Shown: positions 53,859 to 64,000, counted from the first letter of the stretch. The stretch is 64,000 nucleotides of DNA from Lactuca virosa (GCA_928212115.1 CAKMRJ010004445.1:4696512-4760511); one strand, 5' to 3'. The notes: generated by a model not told the origin, from the sequence alone. Numbers and translations are program-made.

Positions 53859-54452
53859 CTACATCTTTGTCTCCTGGGGATGGATGGAGAACCTAGACTT
53901 GTGGTTTTCCTCCATCAGAACCTGACGTAGACCACCCATATATGGAACCCAGACCCTCCGATGTAGGGTCAATAATCCTCGGTTATCATAATCTAAGGAA
54001 GCCACCTGACCCACAATGCGCACGCTCTTCTGGTGCTCTTCCTTCATAGCCTCGATGTGTGCCTGGCGGATTTGCTCCAACAATGGAGTAATCATTGTCA
54101 TCCTCAGGCATATATCTTGAGTCGGAGCCGTGACCGCCTTGCGGCTCAGAGCATCGGCCACCACACTGGCCTTCCCCAGGTGGTAGAGGATCTCACAATC
54201 GTAATCCTTCACCACATCCAACCGACGACGCTGCCTCATGTTAAAATTCGGCTGGTCCATCAGCTACCTCAGGCTCTTGTGGTTCGTGTAAATGGTACAA
54301 TGAACCCCATGGAGGTAGTGCCGCCAAATCTTGAGGGCGAAAACAACAGCCCCCAAATCCAAATCATGTGTCGGATAATTCGCCTCATGAGGCTTCAGCT
54401 GCCTCGAAGCGTATACAATCACGCGACCTCGCTGCATCAGAACAACACCCAT
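53859..54452 (-). pseudogene. Gypsy Pol: RNase H and integrase zinc-binding start (second gypsy)
   Basis: 54264-54452 carries GVVLMQRGRVIVYASRQLK and HDLDLGAVVFALKIWRHYL; 53859-54260 carries WLDVVKDYDCEILYHLGKAS and VADALSRK, the end of RNase H. In-frame stops at 54264-54266 and 53859-53861 replace what should be Tyr codons. Confidence 0.84.
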
Positions 54453-54557
54453 ACACGTGATCGAAGCGTCGCACTAAACCACGAAATCGTCGACACCCTC
54501 TGGAAAGGTCAAAATCGGTGCCTCGTACAATCACTGTCTGAGAGTCTTGAAAGCCGC

Positions 54558-54831
54558 CTACTGCTCAGGCCCCCAGCAGAAAGTCACCGACTTCTTGGTC
54601 AGTCGGGTCAACGGAACAACAATCTTGGAGAAGTCCTGGATGAATCTCCGATAATAACCTTCCAGGCCAAGAAAACTCCGAATCTCGGATGGAGACCTCA
54701 GAATCTCCCACTGCATCACGGCCTCTACCTTGGCCAGATTGACCTGAATACCCTTCTGGTTGACAAGGTGCCCCAGAAACTGCACCTCGCGCAACCAGAA
54801 CTCACACTTAGAGAACTTTGCGAATACTATC
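54558..54831 (-). pseudogene. Gypsy Pol: end of reverse transcriptase, truncated
   Basis: FAKFSKCEFWLREVQFLGHL and FLGLEGYYRRFIQDFSKIVV are the RT C-terminal blocks. Upstream of about 54831 the sequence changes abruptly and the catalytic YxDD part is absent, so the element is broken here. The open frame runs on to 54896 in unrelated sequence. Confidence 0.84.
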
Positions 54832-55557
54832 TCCGTATATGAGTGAAACCACATGGTAACCTTGTTACAATAGAACATGGAAAGCCAAGAGAACATATTT
54901 ATACAATTTTATAGGTATATACACTTTGAAAGCCAAGTTGTAATGAACCTTTGAAAGACAAATGAAGTTAACAAGCCATCAAGGACTCAAGGAAGTCAAC
55001 ACAAGTCCAAGTAATAAGTCTATATGCATATTATTGTATATTACTTAAGGATGTCGACTTTAGAATGTTGGAACACTATTGAACTGAAGTATCTTGTTTT
55101 TAGAATGTTAGGACCGAAATCAATGCCATAAAACCCACCATGACCGAAAACACATTTACTAAAGCCCATTAAGGCAGAAATCCTTTCAACTAAGGACCAA
55201 AATCTATATTTTAAGGTGATTTCGGTCATGATAGACCGAAATCCCTTCCATGTTGGCCGAAATCTTCTTTAACAATTAGATAAGGTGCCACTTGATTCAC
55301 CAATTCAGATTCCTAATGCGATATGATACATTTACCAACGTAACCATCCTATCAACCTCCTATCTTTCCTTCCTATTTAAGATACAACATTAGAATCATT
55401 CTTATTCATTTCTCAGTAAACTTTTCACTCCATATTTGCTCTCAATATCGAATCCATCTCCAGTAAACCAAATACTCTCAATTCTCTCAAAAAGCTTAAG
55501 CTTTACAGTCTAGAGAGCTCTTCTAAGTTAGACTGCAAGTATTGTTGTAAGTTCTTT
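54832..55557. other. Orphan promoter-like sequence with ccgaaat motifs
   Basis: No coding. 55110-55265 has repeated ccgaaat words and a perfect inverted repeat, gatttcggtc and gaccgaaatc with a 6-base loop (55218-55243). tatttaagatac at about 55374 is a TATA candidate, followed by a pyrimidine-rich stretch (55400-55500). This looks like the LTR or promoter of an otherwise lost element, cut on the right by the insertion at 55558. Confidence 0.5.
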
Positions 55558-55617
55558 TGTAACATCCGGATTTTCAGGTACATTATTTTTGTGTTTCAAT
55601 TTTTGAGGTTTAAGGAG

Positions 55618-55708
55618 AGGCTCGCCGAGTCGAAGGTATGACTTGCCGAGTCGTGTCGAGTTGTCCACGTGGATTTAATGAGTGGACACGATGAGTCAGA
55701 GGACTGAC
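55618..55708. repeat. ACTCG-N-CGAGT motifs, first group in the 5' LTR
   Basis: gctcgccgagtcg, acttgccgagtcg and actcgctgagt. The 3' LTR (61588-61685) keeps better versions (actcgccgagtcg), so these are decayed copies. Confidence 0.8.
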
Positions 55709-56349
55709 TCGCTGAGTAGGTCTTGGGCAGAGAAAACCCTAAGTTCCGGGGTTGGGGCCTATTTAAGGGAACTTATAACCTAAGATGCGCCTCACCAGCT
55801 GCCCATAACTCCTGTGAGAAACCCTAGACCGCCATTGGAACAATGAGAGAGTACTTATGATGAAATCATGTATTTGGTGGGTATTTTGGAAGAAGAAGAG
55901 TATGAATCAAGCATGAAACGAGATGGGGGGCTGTGGATCTAGCACATCTTTGCGTGGGGTTGCTGTAGAAGGTATAAGCTTGCATCCTTTTCATCTATTT
56001 TGATTAGATCTTATGATTTTGGGAGTTTTAGGGTTTTACTCCCCTTCTTTTGTACCTATGAGCTATTTGAGACATGATCTGAGGTGGGAAACCTCAGATC
56101 TGGACCTTTTGAGGTCCTTGAAGACTAGATACCCCAGCTTTAGTTGTCCAAATGAGGGTTGATGAGCTAAATCCTTCATGAAGGGCATGTAATGGCGTTT
56201 TTGAGCAATAACATCATACATGAACGTAAAGATCGAAGCTTTACGGGATTATTGAGCCTTGAGATGATAGATCTATAGTTTAGAGTGATAGATCTGGTTG
56301 AAATCGTCTGAATGAGAATGAGTCTGGATAGACTCACTGAGTCAATAAG

Positions 56350-56512
56350 CCGACTCGACGAGTCGGTTAGGGTTTCCCGATCGAGCTGAATCACGTGTTA
56401 ACTCGGCGAGTTGTGGGGTCAACTCGACGAGTTGAGCTGAATCTTCGCGAAACTTCGGAGAAAGGGGGTGGACTCGACGAGTCACAAGGGTTCACTCGCC
56501 GTGTCGGGTCAA
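56350..56512. repeat. ACTCG-N-CGAGT motifs, second group in the 5' LTR
   Basis: actcgacgagtcgg, aactcggcgagttg, aactcgacgagttg and actcgacgagtcac, in two pairs. The matching group in the 3' LTR is 62297-62465. Confidence 0.88.
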
Positions 56513-56877
56513 ATCTGGACTGTGGACTCGAGTTGACTTCGATTGACTTTATGGTTGGGTCAACCATGTGTAATGGAGACCAGGGAGGGGTAAAATGGTC
56601 TTTTATCCACTTCAATAGTTAAGTAGGGAGAGAGAGTGGCCCTTGGTGTATTTGAGTATGATAAAAGTATTATTTAGAGATGTGTAACCTATATGTTAGG
56701 AGGAGGCTAGTTCGAGATGTTCGGGTACGAGATTTATCCTTGCCAGCGTATGAGGTGAGTCTTCTCACTATACTTTACCTGGTATGGTAATAATGTGGGA
56801 CCGGAAGGTCTTATGTATTTGTATGAGTTATGTGACTTATTTGATATGTTTATTGTGATATGTAGATGCTGTATGAG

Positions 56878-57000
56878 TTGGGCCGGAAGGCAAATAGAGT
56901 TGGGGCCAGAAGGCAAGTCATGGTAGGGTCGGAAGGTCTACCAGAGCTGTGTCCCCGGAAGGTCCCACTGAGACACATTGACCGGAAGGTCATACAGTGC
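56878..57000. repeat. ccggaaggc short repeats in the LTR
   Basis: About seven units around (c)cggaaggc/t at 15-30 bp spacing: ggccggaaggca, ggccagaaggca, ggtcggaaggtc, ccccggaaggtc and gaccggaaggtc. Part of the same run begins at about 56799 (gaccggaaggtc). Confidence 0.75.
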
Positions 57001-57281
57001 TATAGCCTCGAGAGTCTAATATGTGTATGTGGTATTTTGCAGAACTCACTAAGCTTCATGCTTACCATGTTATGTGATATGTGTTTCAATTTTTGTCTCA
57101 GGATCACGGACGGCACCGACTTGATTGTACACACCAAAGAAAGAGTTATGCTTTGAGGATCCTGGATTATTATATAAACAGTTATGGAGTTGTGTTTTAT
57201 AAATTAAATAGTTTTTTTTTGTTAAGAGAACTGCGAGATTTTAAATGAAAAATTTACTTGAAAATTTACGGTGTTACAAGT

Positions 57282-57293
57282 TGGTATCAGAGC
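57282..57293 (+). promoter_or_regulatory. Primer-binding site, initiator tRNA-Met
   Basis: TGGTATCAGAGC, three bases after the LTR. Confidence 0.92.
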
Positions 57294-60200
57294 CTTGGTT
57301 TGAGGGATTCAGATAGACCTTCAGGTATGTCTGGACTCAAACTCGGGATTTGAGAAAAAAATTTTCAAAAGAAAAGAGTTTTTTTTCTTCTAAAAGAGAA
57401 AGAGTTTAAGACAAATCGAGATGGAGCAGTGTGTACAATCAGCCAGAGCCCGAACGGTGAATTCCCAAATTACCCTTACTTAATTGTGTTATGCATTATT
57501 GTTGAGATATTAGATATGCATGCTAGAAGATAGGCTAGGTATTTCATATATTAGGGCTAGAATTGCCTGATTTGTGATGCCTTAGCCTAGGGGTTGTTGC
57601 TATCTGTGATGTGCTTTGAGTATGTGCGGAGTAAGAGTACCCAGCAGGAATCTTTTAGAGAAAGAGCTTTGAGTAGAGGAGTAATCTAGGAGAGATACCT
57701 AGATGAGCATTTCAGGAGCCAACTAAGGAAGTAGTTAGATACCCGCGTGGGGTAGAGTTGCTTGAGTTCGGTGACATGTTTGAGTGTGTGTAAAGTAAGT
57801 GGAGTTGTAACCTAGAGTGGTTTTACGTGCTAGTAGAGATGATTCGATGCCAGAATGCTGCTTGCTTCGTGATTTGTGGAATTCTTGATGATGGGAGTCA
57901 GCTACTAAGTGAATATGACGATATTTAGGAGGTAGACGACTGGCATCATAAGGAGTTCTTCAACAGCTGATGGCAGAGAGGTGTGAGAACCTAGGAAGAG
58001 CCTGGGGAGTGACCTTTGTCAGATGAGTAGGCTGATAGAGGAGAGTATTCACAGGAGAGCGACCAGTATAACGAGATTAGTGGTTGAGGAGGTTGAGCGG
58101 CTACTTAGGAAATCTGGGATGATCCGTGTGGAAAGTATGGGTAGATATGGCAGGTAGTATGGGCCCGTACTACTGAAAGCAGAGGACCCATACTCGAAAC
58201 AAGGAAAATTCCAGAGGTTCTAGGTAGCAGACTGAGAGGTAATCACATGGTTTGGGTACCATGATTCGTGACGGTTAGTGCTTCTGGTTTTACCAGTTAT
58301 TCCGTTGTGAATAAAAAGATTGAGATCAGATGTGATAGAGTGTGGGGCCTGAGGGCCATGACAAGTGAGTTTCAATGGATCATACCCGGAGAAGGAAATC
58401 AAGTTAGTTTCCGAGAGATTTTGGTGAGATGCCAGTTGGAGTCGCGAGACTCAGGGATGAGGGGAGATGATGCTTATTGGAAGATCGCGGTCTGAGTTGA
58501 GCAATCGATGGATAGTTGAGTCGTTACTTTCTGTGGCAAGAGTTGCATTGTTCCCATTCCTGGGAAACGTGAAGGAACTATCGAAATTCCGGTTTCAAAG
58601 TTTGGAGGTAGGCCCCGTAGGGTAGCATTGATGGTGACCCTTTTCATCAGAGTATTTGAGCAGTTTGTCTGCTATAAGGTATTTTCTTGTACCATGGAGT
58701 CATTGGTGGAGGCTGAGATGGAAGAGACCCATGAAGGTGCCTTTTGAGGATGACATGCATTTAGTAGCGGTTTCAGGTAGTAAGAGGAATATATCGGGGC
58801 GGTGGCCCTCATTGTTAGGATTGTGCATCGGTTATGAGAGTGAGGCCTTGTGTCTTGATGATGATTCCCATGTTGGGAGGCGGGTCGATGAATCAGAGAC
58901 GAGGTGTGTGATAGTGCATTATTTCCAGACTGAGGGTCAGGGTTAATTCGGAGCAGTGAGGTACCCGGCGGTGTGTTAGCCTGAGATTTTGAGACGACCA
59001 GAGGCAGTCAAGTTGGGAGGATTCTGAGATTCTTGTCTGAGCTATGGGATATTTGGAGACGCTTAGTTTCCACCAGGAAGATCATGGAATGATTATGTGG
59101 TACGTTCCAAGAGTCAAGGGCGATGTACCGGGAGAAAACAGTCTGTGGAATAGACTGTTGGTATGCCAATTGGTCATGGTTCGAACCCTGAATGGGGGAG
59201 GACTGGGTGTTCTAGTGAGAGGATCAACGATCTATTCAAGTGCGTTTAGAGAACTGGTTATGGGGATCTGCGGTACGGATAAAGGAGACCTGGGTTATCG
59301 GTAGATGAGGCGAGGTGCGAGACGGGAAAATCTATGAGTAAGTGTTTAAGGAAGGATGTGTGTATCCGCGGCAGGTGGCCGTTGGTCAGAGAATTTATTG
59401 TGGCTAGGGATTTTTGGGTTTGCAAATGTCAAATTAGAGGCAGTTGGGTCAGTGAGTTCAGGGAGCAATAGCAGAGGTTTGCGGGTATATGTATAGAATG
59501 TGATCTATACTCCAAGAGAGGCCGCAGTTGATTTGTCAATCAATTTCGGAGTCGGTATAAGTAATTTCGTATGAGTAGTGATCAGTAGAGGATGGAGCTT
59601 CGGGTTTTCGTAGACGAGTTCTGAGTCATTGGCTACGCCTCTGTGTTCAACTGGGAAAGGGAATACTCCGAGGTTACAAGTGGTGCAAGAGGAAGATCGG
59701 TTGCGAGATTCTGATGAAGCAATGCAGTATCTGAGTATGATGATGTGGGTATGAGATCAGTGATAGAGACAAGGCATCGTGAAGTTTTGTGATGGTGTTC
59801 TGAGATATTCGAGTGTGATGTCCTAAATTCGGGTTATTTTGAGTTTTGAGTTAAGAGATGGCAAGTGGTGTAGAAAGTATCTATGGTTCCAGTGGGAGCC
59901 CTTCGGCTAATTGACATCAAGCTAGATTAATTAAGAATGGGAATTGCAGCGAGAAAAGGGGGTTTTGTTATGGTAGGTTGCCGTCAGGAGTAGTGATGTT
60001 TATTTTTGGATGGGTGTGTGAGCACTTATCTATGTTGAGTTGCAGAGCATGAGTTGGTGAACTCAGTATGGTGATGCTTGATGATGAGGTTATGAGGTGA
60101 TAAGAGAGCAAGCGAATCCGGGTCGGAGTGTTCGCTTGGGATTATCAGGAGGAACCGTGGAATGAGGCTATGGTGAGTCAATGAGCGAGAGAAGTGTTGT

Positions 60201-61510
60201 AAGGCTACGGGGAGCCGTAGCTTCCATGAGTCATCGAAATAGAGTGTCGTGATACTACGGGGAGCCGTAGTATCCACTGGGTAGTGGGTGAAGATTGTGA
60301 TACTGCGGGGAGCCGTGGTATTCACTAGTCAGCGAGAAAGTGTTGTGATACTACGGGGAGCCGTAGTATTCACTGGTTAGAGAGAGAGTGTGTGTGTGAT
60401 ACTGCGGGGAGCCGTAGCATTCACAAGTCAGAGAGTATCGCAAGACTACGGGGGAGGTCATAACACTCCGCAGTCGATGAGAGTAAATTTTGTTCCGCGG
60501 AGAACTACAGTATTCTCTAGTCAGAATATAAGGCAGAAGAGTTCCTAGGCTTGAGTAGCCTTATCTTTGAGTTTGTGGGAATTTGTGGGTCATGAATGAG
60601 TACCAGATTGGAATGAGTAGTTCTAATTCTGTTGTTGAATCAGGCTCTCGAGCTCGAGTCTGGATCCGTTAATGTAATTGAATAGGCGAGGTGAGGTTCC
60701 GGATTCGTAGGTGGGTTTCATTTTGAGGAATATTGATATCCATCTGATATCTGAAGCTGGAGTGGATCCGTTTCATTTGATATGAGAAGTACTACGAGAT
60801 GCAGGGAATCAGGGGATGATAGATGACAAAGGTCAGAGGTGAGACGATTTCAGATGAGTTGTAGCATTCGCTTAGGGTAAAGCGAATTTCACGACTTGTG
60901 TGTCGCGATGAGTCGAGGAAGCGATCATGAGAAGGAAGTCGGTGAGACGTTTGGTTGGCAGTGAATAACCTTTGGAGGTTCATCTTTTAGGTCGGGAGTT
61001 GACCTGATGCTCGGTGTTGGAAAGGGAGATTTGGGAGGAAGCCGTGTCTTTAGATGTCAGAGGATACTTCCAAGCGACAATGGCCTTTTCTTGTGTTTGA
61101 GGTCAGAGTTTCAAGGATCATTCTTTTAGAAGGGTTTTGACAGCTGTTCAGGCAATGGGTCTTTAGTGGGTTGTGACCTTTCTGTCCCTCTTGAGTTCGA
61201 CCGGGACTGATTAGAGAATCAGAGGGGCAGTAAGTTTTTGGATTGTTATTCGAGGAGCGAATAACATGACTATATATTGAAAAGGGCGGTTTGGTAGTGT
61301 GACAGACCACTAGAGTCTCCAAATTCAGGGAGCCAGAAGAAGTATCGTAGCGGCAGTCGAGTCTGTCCTTTTCGGGGTTTGAAAGCTTGGGACCAGGTAC
61401 CATTGAAGGATGATAGTTGTGTGGTATGAAGTCATATTGGGTAGTGTTTCCCGGACTATTGGGTTTTGAGCTGTGTGATGCTAGAGCGATTTCGAGGGCG
61501 AAATCAAATT
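57294..61510 (+). other. Non-coding interior of the LARD-like element
   Basis: About 4.2 kb. A block at 58153-58175 (tagtatgggcccgtactact) is shared with the leader of the gypsy element at 20085-20118. Longest open frames are under 100 codons and match no family I know. The hairpin array at 60204-60425 is the one clear structure. Confidence 0.65.
60204..60425. repeat. Tandem array of five hairpins, 48-bp period
   Basis: Stems around loop ggag: gctacgg (60204-60221); gatactacgg, perfect 10-bp stem (60251-60274); then gatactgcgg (60299), gatactacgg (60347) and gatactgcgg (60398) with at most one or two wobble or mismatched pairs, some extended by gtga/tcac. Unit spacing 48, 48, 48 and 51 bp. 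Degenerate units continue to about 60520. Confidence 0.88.
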
Positions 61511-61524
61511 AAGTGGGGGAGAAT
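61511..61524 (+). promoter_or_regulatory. Polypurine tract of the LARD-like element
   Basis: aagtgggggagaat, directly before the 3' LTR. Confidence 0.88.
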
Positions 61525-62773
61525 TGTAACATCCGGATTTTCAGGTACATTATTTTTGTGTTTCAATTTTTGAGGTTTAAGGAGAGACTCGCCGAGTCGA
61601 AGGTCTGACTCGCCGAGTCGTGTCGAGTTGTCCACGTGGATTTAATGAGTGGACTCAACGAGTCAGAAGACTGACTCGCCGAGTAGGTCCTGGGAGAGAA
61701 AACCCTAAGTTCCGGGGTTGGGGCCTATTTAAGGGAACTTATAACCTAAGATGCGCCTCACCAGCTGCCCATACCTCCTGTGAGAAACCCTAGACCGCCA
61801 TTGGAACAATGAGAGAGTTCTTATGATGATATCGTGTATTTGGTGGGTATTTTGGAAGGAGAAGAGTATGATTCAAGCAAGAAAGAAGATGGGGGTTGTG
61901 GATCTAGCACTTCTTCGCGTAGGGTTGCTGTAGAAGGTATAAGCTTGCATCCTTTTCATCTATTTTTATTAGATCTTATGATTTTGGGAGTTTTAGGGTT
62001 TTACTCCCCTTCTTTTGTACCTATGAGCTATTTGAGACATGATCTGAGGTGGGAAACCTCAGATCTGGACCTTGTGAGTTCCTTGAAGACTAGATACCCC
62101 ATCTTTAGTTGTCCAAATGAGGGTTGATGAGCTAAATCCTTCATGAAGGGCATGTAATGGCGTTTTTGAGCAATAGCATCATGCATGAACGTAAAGATCG
62201 AAGCTTTACGTGATTATTGAGCCTTGAGATGATAGATCTATAGTTTAGAGTGATATATCTGGTTGAAATCGTCTAAATGAGAATGATTCTGGATAGACTC
62301 GCCGAGTCAATGAGCTGACTCGACGAGTCGGTTAGGGTTTCCCGATCGAGCTGAATTACGTGTTAACTCAACGAGTTGTGGGGTCAACTCAACGAGTTGA
62401 GCTGAATCTTCGCGAAACTTCAGAGAAAGGGGGTGGACTCGACGAGTCACAAGGGTGCACTCATCGAGTCGGGTCAAATTTCGACTGTGGACTCGAGTTG
62501 ACTTCGGTTGACTTTATGGTTGGGTCAGCCATGTGTAATGGAGACCAGGGGAGGGGTAAAATGGTCTTTTATCCACTTCAAGAGTTAAGCAGGGAGAGAG
62601 AGTGGCCCTTGGTGTATTTGAGTATGATAAAGGTATTATTTAGAGATGTGTAACCTATGTGTTAGGAGGAGGCTAGTTCGAGATGTCCGGGTACGAGATT
62701 TATCCTGGCCAGTGTATGAGGTGAGTCTTCTCACTATACTTTACCTGGAATGGTAACTATGTGGGGCCGAAAG
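61525..62773 (+). repeat. 3' LTR, first 1249 bp, interrupted
   Basis: Matches 55558-56806 closely. The match stops at ggggccgaaag where a new LTR begins. The remaining part of this LTR should lie to the right of the window. Confidence 0.9.
61588..62465. repeat. ACTCG-N-CGAGT motifs in the 3' LTR
   Basis: Groups at 61588-61685 (gactcgccgagtcg twice, actcaacgagtc) and 62297-62465 (gactcgccgagtc, actcgacgagtcgg, aactcaacgagttg twice, actcgacgagtcac). CpG losses differ from those in the 5' LTR. Confidence 0.85.
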
Positions 62774-64000
62774 TGTAACATCCCAACCGTCAGGTATTAT
62801 TATTATTCCATGTAGATTTCATGTTTTAAGGGCTACTCGACGAGTTGACGTTGTGACTCGTCGAGTGGCAGCAGGTCTGGACACGTCATTTAATGAGTGA
62901 CTCGGCGAGTCACCATGGGGGACTCAACGAGTAGGAGCTGGCTGAGGAAACCCTAAATTTCAGGGTTTTTGCACCCTATATATTGGACCATTAGCGCCTC
63001 CCATCGTCCTTTATCACCCCTTGAGAGCCAGAAACACTAAATAGCGTGAGAGTGAGCTTGGAGAGTGCTTTGGAGCCTTGAGGAGTAATTTTTGTGAAGG
63101 AAACTTGTAGATCAAGAGGCTAGCAACAAGGATTTCATGTGGATTCAGAGGCTACTCCAGCTTGGGCACGTTTTGGAGGTAACAAGCTGTTACCTTGACC
63201 TCTTTTCCTTCTAGAAATTTTTATTGTATGAAAGTTAGGGTTTTCTTAGTTGTTCATGAACGGATGATGGTATGGGAGCTAGATCTGAAGTTGAAACTTC
63301 AGATCTGACCACCTTTTGAGGTCATGAAAGTACGTAAAGTCCTGGTTAAGGTCATGAAAGGATCCTTGCTTATGAGAAAATCCCCATTTCAAGCTTAGAT
63401 ATGGGCTTTGAGCCATGCAAGTACGTAAAGGTAGCAACTTTACGTTGCTAATACACCCTAAGGACTTAGATCTACAATTTGGAACGATAGATATACTCAA
63501 AATCGACTGGATAATAGATTGGTATGCAGACTCGGCGAGTTGGATAATCCGACTCGGCGAGTCAGTGAATGTTATGCGGTTATGAGTTAGAGTTTGAACC
63601 CGGCGAGTCTGGGAGATGACTCGGCGAGTTGGTAGGGATCTCCCAACACCTGTGCGCGCTCAGACTCGGCGAGTTATTGGGAAACTCGACGAGTCGAGTC
63701 AGGGGGGGGGTTTCCGAGTCTTCAGAGAACTCGACGAGTGACAAGTTGCACTCGATGAGTAGGATCAACATGGACTGTTGACCTAGCCCAATGACGTTGA
63801 CTTTGACTAAGGGTTGACCAGTTAACTTTCGTGGGTACTTTGGCATAATTGGAACTTATGATGGGACCTATGGGGAAGTAGGTGTTGGTGTACGGGAGCA
63901 ATACTTGGAGGAGTCGGTTTCGATACTTTTGAGCAGCTAGCGAGGTGAGTTATCCTCACTATATTAATAGGGTCTAAGGCACCAAGGCCGACCCTTAGTT
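62774..64000 (+). mobile_element. Start of another gypsy LTR, runs off the window
   Basis: Starts tgtaacatccc, as expected for the coding-strand start of the gypsy LTR family whose other end is seen at 15647. It contains ACTCG-N-CGAGT clusters (62832-62935 and 63528-63775) and ends in gtctaaggcaccaaggccgac, the reverse of the block at about 21607. tatatattgg at 62980 is a TATA candidate. It sits inside the 3' LTR of the previous element. Confidence 0.85.
63528..63775. repeat. Dense ACTCG-N-CGAGT cluster
   Basis: About eight motifs or half-decayed forms: actcggcgagt at about 63531, 63551, 63619 and 63663, actcgacgagt at 63685 and 63729, plus ccggcgagtct and actcgatgagt. A ggggggggg run lies at 63703-63711. 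Confidence 0.88.

Larger units (their letters stand above)
52616..54831 (-). mobile_element. Truncated gypsy element, pol 3' half
   Basis: Purine tract at 52616-52629 (minus-strand aagtgagggagaat), then chromodomain, integrase, RNase H and the RT end, cut at about 54831. Its 3' LTR is 34075-52615. All pieces lie in a single reading frame with about ten in-frame stops and no net frameshift over 2.2 kb. Confidence 0.87.
55558..57278 (+). repeat. 5' LTR, 1721 bp
   Basis: TGtaacatccgg to cggtgttaCA. It contains two groups of CpG palindromes (55618-55708 and 56350-56512) and a run of ggccggaaggc units (56878-57000). tatttaagggaac at about 55758-55770 is a TATA candidate, followed by transcript-like sequence. 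Confidence 0.92.
55558..62773 (+). mobile_element. Gypsy-type LTR element with long non-coding interior (LARD-like)
   Basis: LTRs 55558-57278 (1721 bp) and 61525-62773 (cut by a later insertion), tRNA-Met primer site at 57282, purine tract at 61511-61524. The 4.2-kb interior has no frame of more than about 100 codons and no pol motif. Its LTR start (tgtaacatccggattttcagg), purine tract and leader block resemble those of the coding gypsy element at 15549-22390, so that type is the likely helper. Large non-coding derivatives of this kind are known as LARDs. Confidence 0.83.

Noticed and set aside
54033..54842. 269-codon plus-strand open frame opposite gypsy pol
   Set aside because: It is the shadow of the minus-strand pol frame, which has clear RNase H and RT motifs. 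The plus-strand reading has none.

Overview
This window is plant nuclear DNA made almost entirely of transposable elements. I see no host protein-coding gene. The DNA is AT-rich, with Ty1/copia and Ty3/gypsy retrotransposons nested in one another, small DNA elements, a LINE remnant and many (AT)n tracts. Every primer-binding site found matches the 3' end of plant initiator tRNA-Met. The CpG-rich motif ACTCG-N-CGAGT and the motif TACGC-TGG-GCGTA recall LTRs of Asteraceae such as lettuce; that placement is from memory, not from a search.

Left nest (1-22390). A minus-strand Ty3/gypsy element (15549-22390) has a cut-short 3' LTR next to a copia LTR plus leader (14043-15548). Next to that leader lies a larger minus-strand copia element (1 to about 13977, Sirevirus-like, running off the left edge). 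Its Gag-Pol frame is split by a complete 5.8-kb minus-strand element (5728-11516, 5-bp target duplication gtgtc). That inner element carries only part of Gag and no polymerase.

Middle (22470-29095). This holds an integrase scrap, a Tourist-like MITE (24014-24817), a 1.1-kb inverted repeat with a tRNA-like promoter unit in each arm (25179-26298), a small TIR element beside it, and AT-rich DNA with no recognised gene.

Right nest (29096-54831). A unit of about 3.3 kb (LINE 3' end plus a gypsy LTR) is tandemly duplicated. The second copy later received a 15.9-kb copia insertion (34561-50432, duplication ggaca), which itself holds an 8.2-kb gypsy element with 2.3-kb LTRs (36364-44582, duplication taccc). 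The second copy also received a 0.63-kb MITE. It runs into gypsy pol (52616-54831), which keeps one reading frame and is broken only by stop codons.

Right edge (54832-64000). An orphan promoter-like stretch is followed by a plus-strand gypsy-type element with 1.7-kb LTRs and a 4.2-kb interior in which I recognise no gene (LARD-like). Its 3' LTR is cut by the start of another gypsy LTR that leaves the window.

Three complete elements keep gag but no recognisable polymerase, so they would depend on enzymes supplied by relatives. The most unusual pattern is that unrelated families each carry their own CpG-containing palindrome, usually in pairs. In one case two copies of the same copia leader carry different palindromes in the same slot.
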